This document shows, piece by piece, positions 16,596 through 30,155 of a stretch of 64,000 bases of DNA. Within the stretch, counting starts at the first letter, position 1. The number at the start of each line of letters is the position of its first letter. The notes below the pieces were generated by a model. It did no database searches and was not told the DNA's origin. It saw only the letters and a list, made by a program, of their open reading frames with translations. The position numbers and the translations under genes are program-made. The DNA is from an uncultured Phycisphaerae bacterium. Lineage in GTDB: Bacteria > Planctomycetota > Phycisphaerae > UBA1845 > Fen-1342. Location of the stretch: NCBI GenBank assembly GCA_937928595.1, contig CALGJV010000009.1, positions 1-64,000 of the forward strand. Direction: 5' to 3'.

Positions 16596-18092
16596 ATGGC
16601 GGCCGAGACGTCGCGCATCGGGGGCTTCCTCAGCAAGTTCACGGTGCTGCGCGGAGCGCTGCCCGAGCTGTGGGTGGTCTTCGCGATCAAGCTGCTGGGC
16701 ATCGTCGCGTACAGCACGATGAACCGCACGTTCGTCCTGTGGTTCTCGCACGACCTGGGCTACAGCGACCCGGCGGCCGGCTGGTGGGTCGCGCTGTGGT
16801 CGGCGCTGATGACGCTCTGCACGGTGCTGGTCGGCTCGCTCACGGACGCGATCGGGTTGCGCCGGGCCTTCCTGCTCGGCGCGTACGTCTGCGTCATCGC
16901 GCGGGCCTTCCTCACCTTCTCATCGACGCCGGCGATTGCAATCACGTTCGGGCTGCTTCCGCTGGCCCTGGGGGAAGCGCTGGGCACGCCGGTGTTGGTG
17001 GCCGCCGTCCGCCGCTACTCGACCACAGCGCAGCGCTCGATCTCGTTCTCGATCTTCTACGCCGTGATGAACATCGGCTTCCTGATCGCGAGCGTAATCT
17101 TCGATTTCGTGCGTCGCCGCTGGCTGGGCGAATACGGCGTGCTGTCGGTGCCGGTGCCGGCCGTCGGCCCGCTCGAGTTGTCGAGCTATCGCGTGCTGTT
17201 CCTGATCAGCCTTGGGGTGCAGGTGCTGCTGGTGCCGCTGATGCTCTTCGGCTTGCGGGAGGGCGTCGAGGCGACCGACCAGGGCGTCGTGATCACGCCC
17301 GAGCGGCCCCGGTATCCCGGCGTCGGGCTGCTCACCGCGCTCCCACGACTGGTCTTCGACACGCTGGTCGACAGCGCACGGATCTTCGCCGGCCTGTGGC
17401 GCCAGCCGGGCTTCTACAAGTTCCTGGCCTTCCTCGGGCTGGCGGCATTCGTCCGGCTGATCTTCATCCAGATGGACTACCTGTACCCGAAGTTCGGCAT
17501 CCGCGAACTCGGCGCTGGCGCTCCGGTCGGAACGCTCTGGGGGCTCAACTCGCTCCTGATCATCTTCCTCGTGCCGCTGGTCGGAGCGGTGTCACAGAGC
17601 ATTCCCGCCTACACGATGGTCAGCTTCGGCAGCGCGATCGCCGCGGCCTCGGTGTTCCTGATGGCGCTGCCGACGGCCTGGTTCCAGGGACTGGCCGACG
17701 GCTGGCCGGGATACTTCGTGGGCCGCATCTACTTGCAGCTGGAAGGCCCGATCCACCCGTACTACGTCATGATCTTCATCTACGTCGTGATACTCTCGGT
17801 TGGCGAGTCGATCTACTCACCACGCCTGTATGAGTATGCGGCGTCGATCGCGCCGAAGGGTCAGGAGGCGTCCTACATGTCGCTGTCGTACCTGCCCTTC
17901 TTCCTCGCGAAGCTGTGCGTCGCGACGTTCTCCGGCGTGCTGCTCGCCTGGTTCTGTCCGGAAGACGGCCCCCGCAACTCTGCCGCCATGTGGCTCATCG
18001 TCGCCTCGATCACCACGATCACCCCCATCGGCCTGCTCGTGTTCCGCCGCTACATCCGTGTGGCCGAGGCCGGCCGCGAACCGACCACCTGA
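16596..18092 (+). CDS. MFS transporter
   Basis: This 498-residue polytopic protein starts at the ATG at 16596 with an AGGGAG site. At least twelve hydrophobic helices are apparent. The loop between helices 2 and 3 has GSLTDAIGLRRAFLLG, the usual MFS A-motif, and ALGEALGTPVLVAAVRRYS follows. The general pattern, including the EALGTP segment, recalls the proton-dependent oligopeptide branch, but no ExxER-like signature was identified. It probably imports a small solute with protons. It appears to be co-transcribed with the SdhC-like gene. Confidence 0.85.
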   Translation: MAAETSRIGGFLSKFTVLRGALPELWVVFAIKLLGIVAYSTMNRTFVLWFSHDLGYSDPAAGWWVALWSALMTLCTVLVGSLTDAIGLRRAFLLGAYVCVIARAFLTFSSTPAIAITFGLLPLALGEALGTPVLVAAVRRYSTTAQRSISFSIFYAVMNIGFLIASVIFDFVRRRWLGEYGVLSVPVPAVGPLELSSYRVLFLISLGVQVLLVPLMLFGLREGVEATDQGVVITPERPRYPGVGLLTALPRLVFDTLVDSARIFAGLWRQPGFYKFLAFLGLAAFVRLIFIQMDYLYPKFGIRELGAGAPVGTLWGLNSLLIIFLVPLVGAVSQSIPAYTMVSFGSAIAAASVFLMALPTAWFQGLADGWPGYFVGRIYLQLEGPIHPYYVMIFIYVVILSVGESIYSPRLYEYAASIAPKGQEASYMSLSYLPFFLAKLCVATFSGVLLAWFCPEDGPRNSAAMWLIVASITTITPIGLLVFRRYIRVAEAGREPTT

Positions 18093-18136
18093 CGCGACCG
18101 TCCGGCGCTTCGGCCGGCGCCGGGCCGGCGTGCCTC

Positions 18137-23221
<5,085 letters not shown>

Positions 23222-23324
23222 GGCTCGGTATCTGCGGCGCCGCCGCGGGCGTGCGCCGAGTCCGTGATAATAGTCGGAAACGCCTGAGCCGGTGGGTGTG
23301 CGCCGCGGGCGGAGTCGGCGTCGT

Positions 23325-23735
23325 TCAGGACCGGACGCCGGCCGCCAGATCGGCGATCGCCGTCTGGGCCAGCCGCATCCGGGCGAACTCGGCGACCTCG
23401 CGGCAGGCCTGCTCCAGCCGGTCGAGCGCCGGTCCCTTGCCGCTGCCGACGTTGCGCATCAGCAGGTCGCCGCAGATGGGGCCGTCGATCGCCTCGATGA
23501 CGTCCAGCAGCGTGATTTCGTTGGCGGGTTTGCGCAGGGCGAACCCCCCGGACGGCCCCCGCTCGCTGCTGATGAGCTGCGCCCGCACCAGTTGCTGGAG
23601 GATCTTCAGCAGGTGCCCCGGCGGTACCGCGCAGGCCGCCGCGATGTCACGCCCCTGGATCGGCGCGCCGTCCGCGTGCTCGGCCAGGTGCGTGAGCGCC
23701 AGGACGGCGTAGGCGGAAGCACGACCCAATCGCAT
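23325..23735 (-). CDS. Rrf2-family transcriptional regulator
   Basis: The gene encodes 136 residues from the ATG at 23735. The winged helix-turn-helix is clear: SAYAVLALTHLAEH, RDIAAACAVPPGHLLKILQQLVRAQLI and GPSGGFALRKPANEITLLDVIEAIDG. Iron-sulfur Rrf2 proteins such as IscR and NsrR carry three cysteines after this point. Here only one cysteine (GPICGD) is in that region, so a cluster of the usual kind is unlikely. A TATACT box on the minus strand (23894-23899) may drive it with a leader of about 150 bases. It lies upstream of the uvrA start region but on the same strand as uvrA, so readthrough into uvrA is possible. Confidence 0.85.
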   Translation of the reverse strand: MRLGRASAYAVLALTHLAEHADGAPIQGRDIAAACAVPPGHLLKILQQLVRAQLISSERGPSGGFALRKPANEITLLDVIEAIDGPICGDLLMRNVGSGKGPALDRLEQACREVAEFARMRLAQTAIADLAAGVRS

Positions 23736-24188
23736 GACGCACCTCGACGCGCCGCAGGAGGCCGGACCCGCCTCGGCCGATATCCCGGCGCACGCGAGCC
23801 GTGAGCAAGCGCCGCTCGACGGCCGGTCACCGAACCAACCGCGACACCGCTCACGTTCTTTCGGCAAGGCCCAAATCGTCCACGGTCGTCGGGAGTATAG
23901 CGCGGCAAACCGGCGAGTCGAACCGGCCTGCCGATCGTGAGCGTCGCTCGCAGGGCGCCGCGCGATGCGACGGGGTACGCGGCGCCGCATGTACGCAACG
24001 CGCTCCGCGGCAGAGATGCCGGCCAGGTCCGGTTGCGTGGACTGCGCGAGCACGCGCAACGTCACGATCAAGAGCACGGTGTGAGCCCCTGGGAACCTTC
24101 GTTCCGACCGCGCCCAGTGATGCCGTCACGACATCCGAAACGACATGCATGGTCGCCCGCCGCCGGTATGATCCGACCGGAGTCACCG
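23736..24188. other. 450-base intergenic region between Rrf2 and GNAT genes
   Basis: No coding frame with good features was found. A minus-strand -10-like box TATACT (23894-23899) probably serves the Rrf2 gene. TATGAT at 24167-24172 on the plus strand lies just before the GNAT gene, but no matching -35 was seen. Confidence 0.4.
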
Positions 24189-24707
24189 ATGCAGCTCGTC
24201 CCGGCTCATGCCGCTTCGTACGTGCCCAGCGTGCGGCAGCTCTTCGAGGAATACGCCGCGGAACTGGAGGCCGACTTGTGCTTCCAGGGCTTTCAGCGCG
24301 AGCTGGCTGAGTTGCCGGGCAAGTACGCTCCGCCGCGGGGCGCGCTGTTCCTGGCGCTCGAGCCCGCGACCCCCGGGGCTCCCGCGCCCGCAACGCCCGT
24401 GCGCATCGAGCCGCACGGCCTCGTTACGGTCCTGGGCTGCGTCGCGCTCCGGCCGCTGGATGCCGACACCTGCGAGATGAAGCGGCTGTACGTGCGGCCG
24501 GCGGCCCGGGGGCAGGGACTGGGGCGGGCGCTGGCCGAGGCGATCATCGCAGCGGGGCGGGCAGCGGGGTATCGGCGAATGTGGCTGGATACGCTGTCAC
24601 GGCTGGAGGCGGCGCTGAAGCTATACCGGGCGCTGGGATTCGTGGAGATCCCGCCGTACTATCCGAATCCGCTCCCGGGAGTTGTTTACTTGGGCTTGGA
24701 GCTGTGA
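24189..24707 (+). CDS. GNAT-family N-acetyltransferase
   Basis: The ATG at 24189 has GGAG seven bases upstream and gives 172 residues. The acetyl-CoA-binding motif A is clear as EMKRLYVRPAARGQGLGRAL, followed by YRRMWLDTLSRLEAALKLY and a GFVEIPPYYPNP ending. The FEEYAAELEADLCFQGFQRE start occurs, as I recall, in a common bacterial GNAT subgroup with unknown substrates. Family members transfer an acetyl group to amines of small molecules or proteins. The gene stands alone between an Rrf2 regulator and a pseudopilin-like gene. Confidence 0.88.
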   Translation: MQLVPAHAASYVPSVRQLFEEYAAELEADLCFQGFQRELAELPGKYAPPRGALFLALEPATPGAPAPATPVRIEPHGLVTVLGCVALRPLDADTCEMKRLYVRPAARGQGLGRALAEAIIAAGRAAGYRRMWLDTLSRLEAALKLYRALGFVEIPPYYPNPLPGVVYLGLEL

Positions 24708-24851
24708 CGATCAGACGCTTGGAGCCCGAAGTTTGGATTATTTGACGTCTGATAACTCGCTAGCAACGCGACCACGTGTCCTTCCACACCTACACATTTT
24801 TCTTGCGAGCCTGAAACGCTGGGGGTATCATTTTCTCATGAAACGGCGGCG

Positions 24852-24918
24852 CTCGCGCCGATAAGTCCGGATTGGCGAGCACGCTCGTGCTTGGGTTACG
24901 TCGCTCATGAGGCGACGT
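24852..24918 (+). promoter_or_regulatory. Leader with stacked hairpins upstream of the pseudopilin-like gene
   Basis: Two clear inverted repeats precede the start at 24963: AGCACG/CGTGCT, and ACGTCGC (24898-24904) with GCGACGT (24912-24918). A further CGGCG-CTCG-CGCCG hairpin is near 24850. Part of this leader matches sequence upstream of nagB. No known riboswitch was recognised. Confidence 0.3.
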
Positions 24919-24962
24919 GGCCGCGTTTGGGCGCAAGTTCGGCTTCGGCCGAGGGAACGGAT

Positions 24963-25907
24963 ATGCCCAACCGGCAACCTGCTCGACGGCACGCACGGGG
25001 GGAACGCCCCCGTTGTCGGAACAGGTTGCGGTGCGCGGGTTTCACACTGCCGGAACTCCTTATCGTCATTGGGATTATCGCTCTGCTCATCGCGATCATG
25101 ACGCCACCGCTGCGTGCCGCACACCAGCAGGCGATGCAGACTCGGTGCGCCGTGCAGCTTCAGCAGCAGGGCCTCGCGCTGGAGGCGGCGAAATCGGAAT
25201 ACGGCTACTACCCCGTATGGGATGACGCCGGCAGCCCCAACCGCTACACGTGGATCGACGTGCTGGTGCAGTGCGAGCTGCTCCCCAATGCCCGTGTCGG
25301 CTACTGCCCGGAAGATCCGCGTCCGTCGTCACTCAACTCGACGCGCGGCCGCTTCTACGATGTGCTCTACCCGGGCACGACGCGGCAGACCGGCATCGAC
25401 TACAGCTACGGAATCAGCGTACCGCTCTCGTCGGGCGGATGGGCTTGGCGGCCGACGGGTGCGTCGGGTGAGCGACCGCGGCGGCTCGAGGACACGGATC
25501 GCTACGCGGCCCAGCGCGTGCTCGCCGGCGACGCGAGCTGGAGCACGATTTACAACCTGAGCGGCAACACGCTGCTCGGCCGCGACTGGTCGTACCCCAC
25601 CGTGTACGACAACACGGTCGAATTCCGTCATCCCGGACTGGCGGCCAACCTGCTGTTCCAGGACGGGCACGTCGGCCGTGTGAAGTTCCAGCGGTCGTCG
25701 CCAACGCCGATCGACACCGCGCGGCAGTTCGTGTGGTTCCCGGGAGAGTCGCAGAGCGTCGGGCCCGAAGATTCGCACAACGGCAACTGGTATCCGTGCG
25801 CGCCGCCGCTCGACGTGCAGGGCCAGCCGCTCGGCAACTTCCCGCGCGAGATGGCCCCGGCATACTACACGAGCCACATGCTCTGGACGCAGATTCTCCA
25901 CAAGTAA
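24963..25907 (+). CDS. Type II/IV pseudopilin-like protein with H-X9-DG box
   Basis: The ATG at 24963 follows a GAGGGAAC site, and the product has 314 residues. A basic leader of about 28 residues precedes a prepilin peptidase site and membrane helix, GFTLPELLIVIGIIALLIAI, with the Glu five residues after the cleavage site. The long globular domain ends with HPGLAANLLFQDGHVG, which fits the H-X9-DG element found in large paralogous families of planctomycetes and related bacteria. These proteins are processed like pilins and are exposed outside the inner membrane, but their roles are mostly unknown. No secretion-system genes are adjacent, so it is an orphan member. Confidence 0.88.
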   Translation: MPNRQPARRHARGERPRCRNRLRCAGFTLPELLIVIGIIALLIAIMTPPLRAAHQQAMQTRCAVQLQQQGLALEAAKSEYGYYPVWDDAGSPNRYTWIDVLVQCELLPNARVGYCPEDPRPSSLNSTRGRFYDVLYPGTTRQTGIDYSYGISVPLSSGGWAWRPTGASGERPRRLEDTDRYAAQRVLAGDASWSTIYNLSGNTLLGRDWSYPTVYDNTVEFRHPGLAANLLFQDGHVGRVKFQRSSPTPIDTARQFVWFPGESQSVGPEDSHNGNWYPCAPPLDVQGQPLGNFPREMAPAYYTSHMLWTQILHK

Positions 25908-26198
25908 GCCGCGCGGCGGTCTTCAGTTCCACGGGCCAACCAGGTGCTTCCCCTCGACGCAGCCGTCTGCCGCAGTCGCCATCCGCGCGAACGCCGCACC
26001 CGCGGGCGTACGGACCGCCTCAGTCCATGGGGAAGCCGCAGCGGCGGATGTTCGCATCTTTCCCGAGCACCCGGCCGTATCGCAGGCGCGTCCGACGCGG
26101 GGGTCGGACGCGACGCGGCATGTCCCCCGCGCGCTCGGGACAGGCAGCGGGTCAGACGTTACGTCCGGTGCCATCGGGTGTTCTTCATCGAGGTGCCG

Positions 26199-26504
26199 CT
26201 ACGAGCGCGTCTGACGCGAATCCACGGTGCGCCCGCCGAAGCGGTGTGACACCGCTGTGTACGGACGGCCGAGCAGCTTCTTGACCAGGATCCACTCGCC
26301 GACGTCGTTGCCCTCGTGGCGATGGCCGAGGTACTGGAGCACGTAGCCCGCAACGATCAGCGCGACCGGCCGCCACCAGAGGTCCCAGCGCCCTTGCCAC
26401 AACTGATACAACGCGAGCAGACCCCCGGCCACGGCCAGCGGGATGCCGAACGCGTGCAGAATCTGCGACCCGCGTGTCTGATGCCGTTCCAGCCAGTTTG
26501 TCAT
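26199..26504 (-). CDS. Mpo1-like/DUF962 membrane protein
   Basis: The small product has 101 residues from the ATG at 26504; a GTG at 26522 would add six. Two hydrophobic segments are visible (about residues 14-35 and 44-62). The family hallmark GHRHEGN and the preceding LQYL identify the DUF962/Mpo1-like group. In yeast Mpo1 is an iron-dependent dioxygenase in fatty-acid alpha-oxidation; the bacterial role is not established. The histidines of HAFGIPLA and GHRHEGN could bind metal. The gene is isolated between convergent and divergent neighbours, with no clear ribosome site. Confidence 0.72.
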   Translation of the reverse strand: MTNWLERHQTRGSQILHAFGIPLAVAGGLLALYQLWQGRWDLWWRPVALIVAGYVLQYLGHRHEGNDVGEWILVKKLLGRPYTAVSHRFGGRTVDSRQTRS

Positions 26505-26837
26505 CCAAGGGGGTCGCTTCACACCGCGATGGTACCCCGCCGGCGGCGGATCGCCAGCCGTGGGGCGGATCCCTGAAGCGCCGTCGCACGCGGGCGGAGT
26601 CGTTCGCCCGGGCCGCCAGCCCGGCGGAAGCGACGAACAGAACCGGCGCGATCACGCCGGGATGCAGCGCCAAGGCCGAGTCGGACATGGGCATCGTTTC
26701 CCCGGGGATCGGGTGTGAGCGGCCTCATGATCGCAGCCTCGGGAGGGCGGGTCAAGGCGCCGGGACCGGACGCGCGCAGGCGATTTTCGGCTCCCGCGCT
26801 GGAGAGCCTCCGCGGGTCCCCCCGTATCGCGTGCTGC
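26505..26837. other. 330-base intergenic region, nothing recognised
   Basis: Frames are open on both strands because of the high GC content, but none has a ribosome site, a motif or a coherent protein pattern. No repeat or strong hairpin was seen. Confidence 0.4.
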
Positions 26838-27488
26838 TCAGTGCGCGCAGCCCGGAACGTGCGCGGCCGGACCGGTGTAGGGCCCGGCGGAGAGCGGTCG
26901 GCCGAATTCCTGTACCCAGTACACGCCGTAGTCGCCGCCGAACCGCACGCCCACGCCCAGTTCGGTGAACGCGGGATTCAGGATGTTCTGCTTGTGGCAC
27001 GGGCTCTCGAGCCAGGCCTGCACGACCTCCGCCGGCGTGCGCTGCCCCGCCGCGAGATTCTCACCCACGGTCCAGTATTGGTAGCCGAACTCGTTCACGC
27101 GGTCGGACAGCGACGACCCGGTGACCGGGTTGTTGTGCGAGAAAAAGTCGTAGTGGATCATCTCACACGCGTAAGCGGTGGCCTGCGCCTCGAGCAGAGC
27201 GTTCCACGCGAGCGCACCGACTCCTTCCCGACGGCGTGCTTCGTTGACCAGCCGCAGGACCTCGTCCCGCCAGGCGTTCCCTTCGGCGGCTTCCGTGCAG
27301 CCTGGGTAGCGGTCCGCCAGCACATCAGCCGCGCCGGCGCCCCCACCGCCGGTGCCGCCGCCCGTCAGGACCCCACCGGCCGTGTTGACCGTCCCGCCGC
27401 CCCCGAGGTTCCCTGGTCCCGGGCACCCGCCCAGTGTCGAGAGAAGAAGAAGCGCGCCCCCGGCCACGCATAGCGCGATGCGGTTCAT
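26838..27488 (-). CDS. CAP/SCP-domain lipoprotein
   Basis: The gene encodes 216 residues from the ATG at 27488, behind a GAGG site. A signal peptide ends in the lipobox LGGC (about residue 22), followed by a Gly/Pro/Thr-rich linker. The CAP domain covers about residues 60-205, with the conserved pieces EVLRLVNEARRREGVGALAW, HYDFFSHNNP, TVGENLAAGQRT and SPCHKQNILNPAFTELGVGV. These include the two histidines and the Glu of the canonical CAP cleft. Bacterial CAP proteins are secreted, and their activity is generally unknown. It is divergent from the PKD-domain gene, with a 307-base gap between them. Confidence 0.88.
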   Translation of the reverse strand: MNRIALCVAGGALLLLSTLGGCPGPGNLGGGGTVNTAGGVLTGGGTGGGGAGAADVLADRYPGCTEAAEGNAWRDEVLRLVNEARRREGVGALAWNALLEAQATAYACEMIHYDFFSHNNPVTGSSLSDRVNEFGYQYWTVGENLAAGQRTPAEVVQAWLESPCHKQNILNPAFTELGVGVRFGGDYGVYWVQEFGRPLSAGPYTGPAAHVPGCAH

Positions 27489-27795
27489 AGCGATCCTCAG
27501 CGACCCGCGCACCGCGCGGCGCCGCCCGTCGAGTGCCTCGTTCGGCTGCGACACGAGTGCCTGTTGCGCCGCCGCCCGGCCGCTGCGCCGGCCGGAACCT
27601 CCGATCAGCAGTATATGCTATCGGACAAGCCCCTTGATACGACTTTCAGACCGCCCCATACTTACCACGGCCCGTCGGCCCGGCCGGTGGTGGTCGTATC
27701 GCTGCGCCGGCCGGGTCGGGCGTCCGCCCGCCCGGACGCCAAGGTGCGCCACAGCCGGCCGGGGCCGGTGCCGCCCCGCAGCGGAGGAATAGTGC
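27489..27795. other. 307-base divergent intergenic region
   Basis: It separates the CAP lipoprotein (minus) from the PKD protein (plus) and must hold both promoters. AT-richer sequence lies at 27605-27665, including TTGATA near 27633. No -10 box at good spacing was convincing. Confidence 0.35.
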
Positions 27796-29838
27796 ATGCT
27801 CCGACCGCGTAGCCTCCCGATTCCAACTCTCGTGCTTGCCGCATGTTCGGTCGTTGTCCCGCAACTGGCCTGCACTCCCGCGGACGGTGGCGGAGGCGGG
27901 GGGGGCGGTGGCGGGCTGCTTTTCAATTTGCCGCCGTCGGTGGTCATGACCGCCGACATCACGCGGGGCGTGGCGCCGCTGGTCGTGCATTTCAGTTCCT
28001 CGGGCAGCACGGACGACGGCGTCATCGTGCAGCGGAACTGGGATTTCGGCGACGGACAAACGAGTGTCGAGGTGTCGCCGACGCACGTGTACACCGCCAA
28101 CGGCGTCTACACGGCGAAGCTCACCCTCGTGGATGACGGCGGAGCGTCGAACTCGAAGACGTTGACGATTACGGTTTCGGAGCGTCCCGTTGCCGTGATT
28201 GCCGTGGACGCGACCACGGCTCCCAATCCGCCCGCCACCTTCACGTTCGACGCGAGCGGGTCGTTCGACCCCGACGCGAAGCCCGGCGAGACGCTGACGT
28301 ACGCCTGGGACTTTGGAGACGGTACGCGCGGCAGCTTCGTGACCGGGACGCACGTGTTCGCGCGCGCCGGCACCTTCCGCGTCGTGCTGACGGTCACGGA
28401 TGCGACCGGGATCATCGGCCGTGCGACCCGCTACATCCAAGTCGGGATTCCGGCGCCGACAATCGAGTTCCGCACGCCGGCGGCCGTGTCGAATCTCGTG
28501 CTGACCCCGGAATCTCCGCTGTGGACGTACATCGTGTTCACGGTCGAGCCGGGCGTGCCGTATCGCCTCTCGGCGGGACTTACCCCCGTCGCCGGCGGCG
28601 ACGACATCTCGCTCGACACGAACCCTCCGCAGGGCAACGACCTCAATCTTTCGCTGCCGCAGCCGCTCGACCTGTCGGCCGTGCCCGCCGCCAGCGGCGG
28701 CACGGCGTACTACCTGTGGGCCCAGATTGACACCGATCGCACCGAGCCGACGCGCGAATACTGGCCGACCACGGCGAGCCGCGGCCAGATCCTGCTGGTT
28801 CCGAGCTTTCCGTCATTGCTGACCACGACGCCCCCCGTCGTTCCGCTCGGCGCCGCCGACGAGGCGGTCATCGTAATGCCCCGCGTAGCCGACCCGCGGA
28901 TCGTGGATCTTGGTCCGCTGGCACGCGGCGATCGCCTGCAAATCGAGCTGCTCAACCTGCCCGGTTTCCTGGGCACGTATACGTACCCCGGATACAGCCT
29001 GCTCATGCTCGACGCCAACCAGAATCTGTACGCGTGGTACCAGGACCGCTTCGCGTTGTTCTCGGCGGGCAGTCGCCTGATCGTCGGCCACGACACCGCG
29101 CACTTCTACCTGATCGTGGATCAGTTGTTTGGCGGGAGCTTCGTGCTCCCCAGCCTGCGTGTGCGGGTGCAACGCGGGTTCGCAGCGGATTCCCAACCGC
29201 GACCGCAGAAGGTGTTCCTCGACTTCCGCGGGGCCGCCAACTTCAGTCTCGCCGGATACCCCCCCGTCGAGACGCTCCCGTCGTTCAACCTGCCGGGAGC
29301 TTGGAACCCAGCCGTAAAAACGAACATCCTGGACCGGGTGCGGGAGATCTTCCCGTCGGCGACGTACGGCATCGAGGTCACGTCTTCAGACGAAAACCCC
29401 GCGGGGCTGACCGGTCCCCACATCACCATCTACTTTGACACAAACAATCCCAGCACCCTGCTGACGCAGACTCCGTTGCGGCCCACGAGCCTGCTCGTCT
29501 ACGGGCTGCCCGATTTCCATGATCCGCGCAACGACACGCTGAGCGGGCGCGCCGTCGTGATCACAGCCCCCCTCCTGAGCGCGAACCCCGGGCTCGACAC
29601 CGATGCAAAGAAGGGCAAAGGCATCGGTAACGCCGTGGCCCACCAAGTCGGCCTGCTGCTGGGCCTGAGGGAAACAACCGGGCTCGCCGGCGACATCATG
29701 GCCACCGTGCCCACGCTCACGGACTTCACGCTGTCGATCAAGAACGACCCGGCGAATCTGGTCGGATACGGCGGCGCCACCGCGTTTGGCAAGCAGCAGG
29801 CTCAGCAGCTCCTGCTTGAAGTCGTCGGCCCCCCGTAA
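27796..29838 (+). CDS. Secreted PKD-domain protein with degenerate metalloprotease-like C-terminus
   Basis: This 680-residue protein starts at the ATG at 27796 behind a GGAGGA site. A lipoprotein-type signal (VVPQLAC) is followed by a Gly-rich linker and two PKD domains, each with WDFGDG (about residues 50-130 and 132-218). A middle region of beta-rich character follows (about 225-465). The C-terminal part (about 470-680) begins with KVFLDFRGA and has NAVAHQVGLLLGLRE at about 613-627, then DIMATVP. That layout resembles the zinc helix and Met-turn of metzincins (HExxHxxGxxH, then a Met), but the catalytic Glu is Gln and two histidines are absent. It is therefore probably a non-catalytic binding or structural protein at the cell surface. 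Confidence 0.8.
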   Translation: MLRPRSLPIPTLVLAACSVVVPQLACTPADGGGGGGGGGGLLFNLPPSVVMTADITRGVAPLVVHFSSSGSTDDGVIVQRNWDFGDGQTSVEVSPTHVYTANGVYTAKLTLVDDGGASNSKTLTITVSERPVAVIAVDATTAPNPPATFTFDASGSFDPDAKPGETLTYAWDFGDGTRGSFVTGTHVFARAGTFRVVLTVTDATGIIGRATRYIQVGIPAPTIEFRTPAAVSNLVLTPESPLWTYIVFTVEPGVPYRLSAGLTPVAGGDDISLDTNPPQGNDLNLSLPQPLDLSAVPAASGGTAYYLWAQIDTDRTEPTREYWPTTASRGQILLVPSFPSLLTTTPPVVPLGAADEAVIVMPRVADPRIVDLGPLARGDRLQIELLNLPGFLGTYTYPGYSLLMLDANQNLYAWYQDRFALFSAGSRLIVGHDTAHFYLIVDQLFGGSFVLPSLRVRVQRGFAADSQPRPQKVFLDFRGAANFSLAGYPPVETLPSFNLPGAWNPAVKTNILDRVREIFPSATYGIEVTSSDENPAGLTGPHITIYFDTNNPSTLLTQTPLRPTSLLVYGLPDFHDPRNDTLSGRAVVITAPLLSANPGLDTDAKKGKGIGNAVAHQVGLLLGLRETTGLAGDIMATVPTLTDFTLSIKNDPANLVGYGGATAFGKQQAQQLLLEVVGPP

Positions 29839-30002
29839 TCGCTCCGCCCACCGCCGCTCGTAACCGCTGTACGCGTCCGGTGGCGCATCCACCGGCGGCG
29901 CGCTGGTAGTCGTGCGTGAAGTTCGGTTACTGTTCGCGGATCTGTCACGCCGGCGCACCCCGCGCGTCGCGATAATCCGTAACCGGACACGATCGCCGCC
30001 TT

Positions 30003-30026
30003 GGACCGAAAAAGTTTCCTTGGTCC
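30003..30026. promoter_or_regulatory. Imperfect palindrome upstream of the LacI-type gene
   Basis: GGACC (30003-30007) and GGTCC (30022-30026) flank an inner GAAA/TTTC pair. It lies 130 bases upstream of the regulator start and just before the likely promoter, so it could be an operator. That is inference. Confidence 0.3.
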
Positions 30027-30040
30027 GAGAAGGATATCGA

Positions 30041-30068
30041 TTGCTACGCGCAGGGAAATCGCTACACT
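30041..30068 (+). promoter_or_regulatory. Putative sigma-70 promoter for the LacI-type regulator
   Basis: TTGCTA (30041-30046) and TACACT (30063-30068) are spaced 16 bases apart, in an AT-richer stretch about 88 bases upstream of the ATG at 30156. Confidence 0.4.
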
Positions 30069-30155
30069 GGATTTTGCTTACGGAGACCGCTCTGCGGAAG
30101 TCGGCCAGCGCGGTGATTGGGCCGCGCGGGGACACTGACCGACAGGACACGGCCC

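Noticed and set aside
24780-24962. Possible cyclic-di-GMP (GEMM) riboswitch before the pseudopilin-like gene
   Set aside because: GGGTTACG and GCGCAAG are vaguely similar to GEMM pieces, but the conserved core order and stems are absent.
26185-26694. 169-codon minus-strand frame overlapping the Mpo1-like gene
   Set aside because: It lies in another frame of a recognised family gene and shows no motif.
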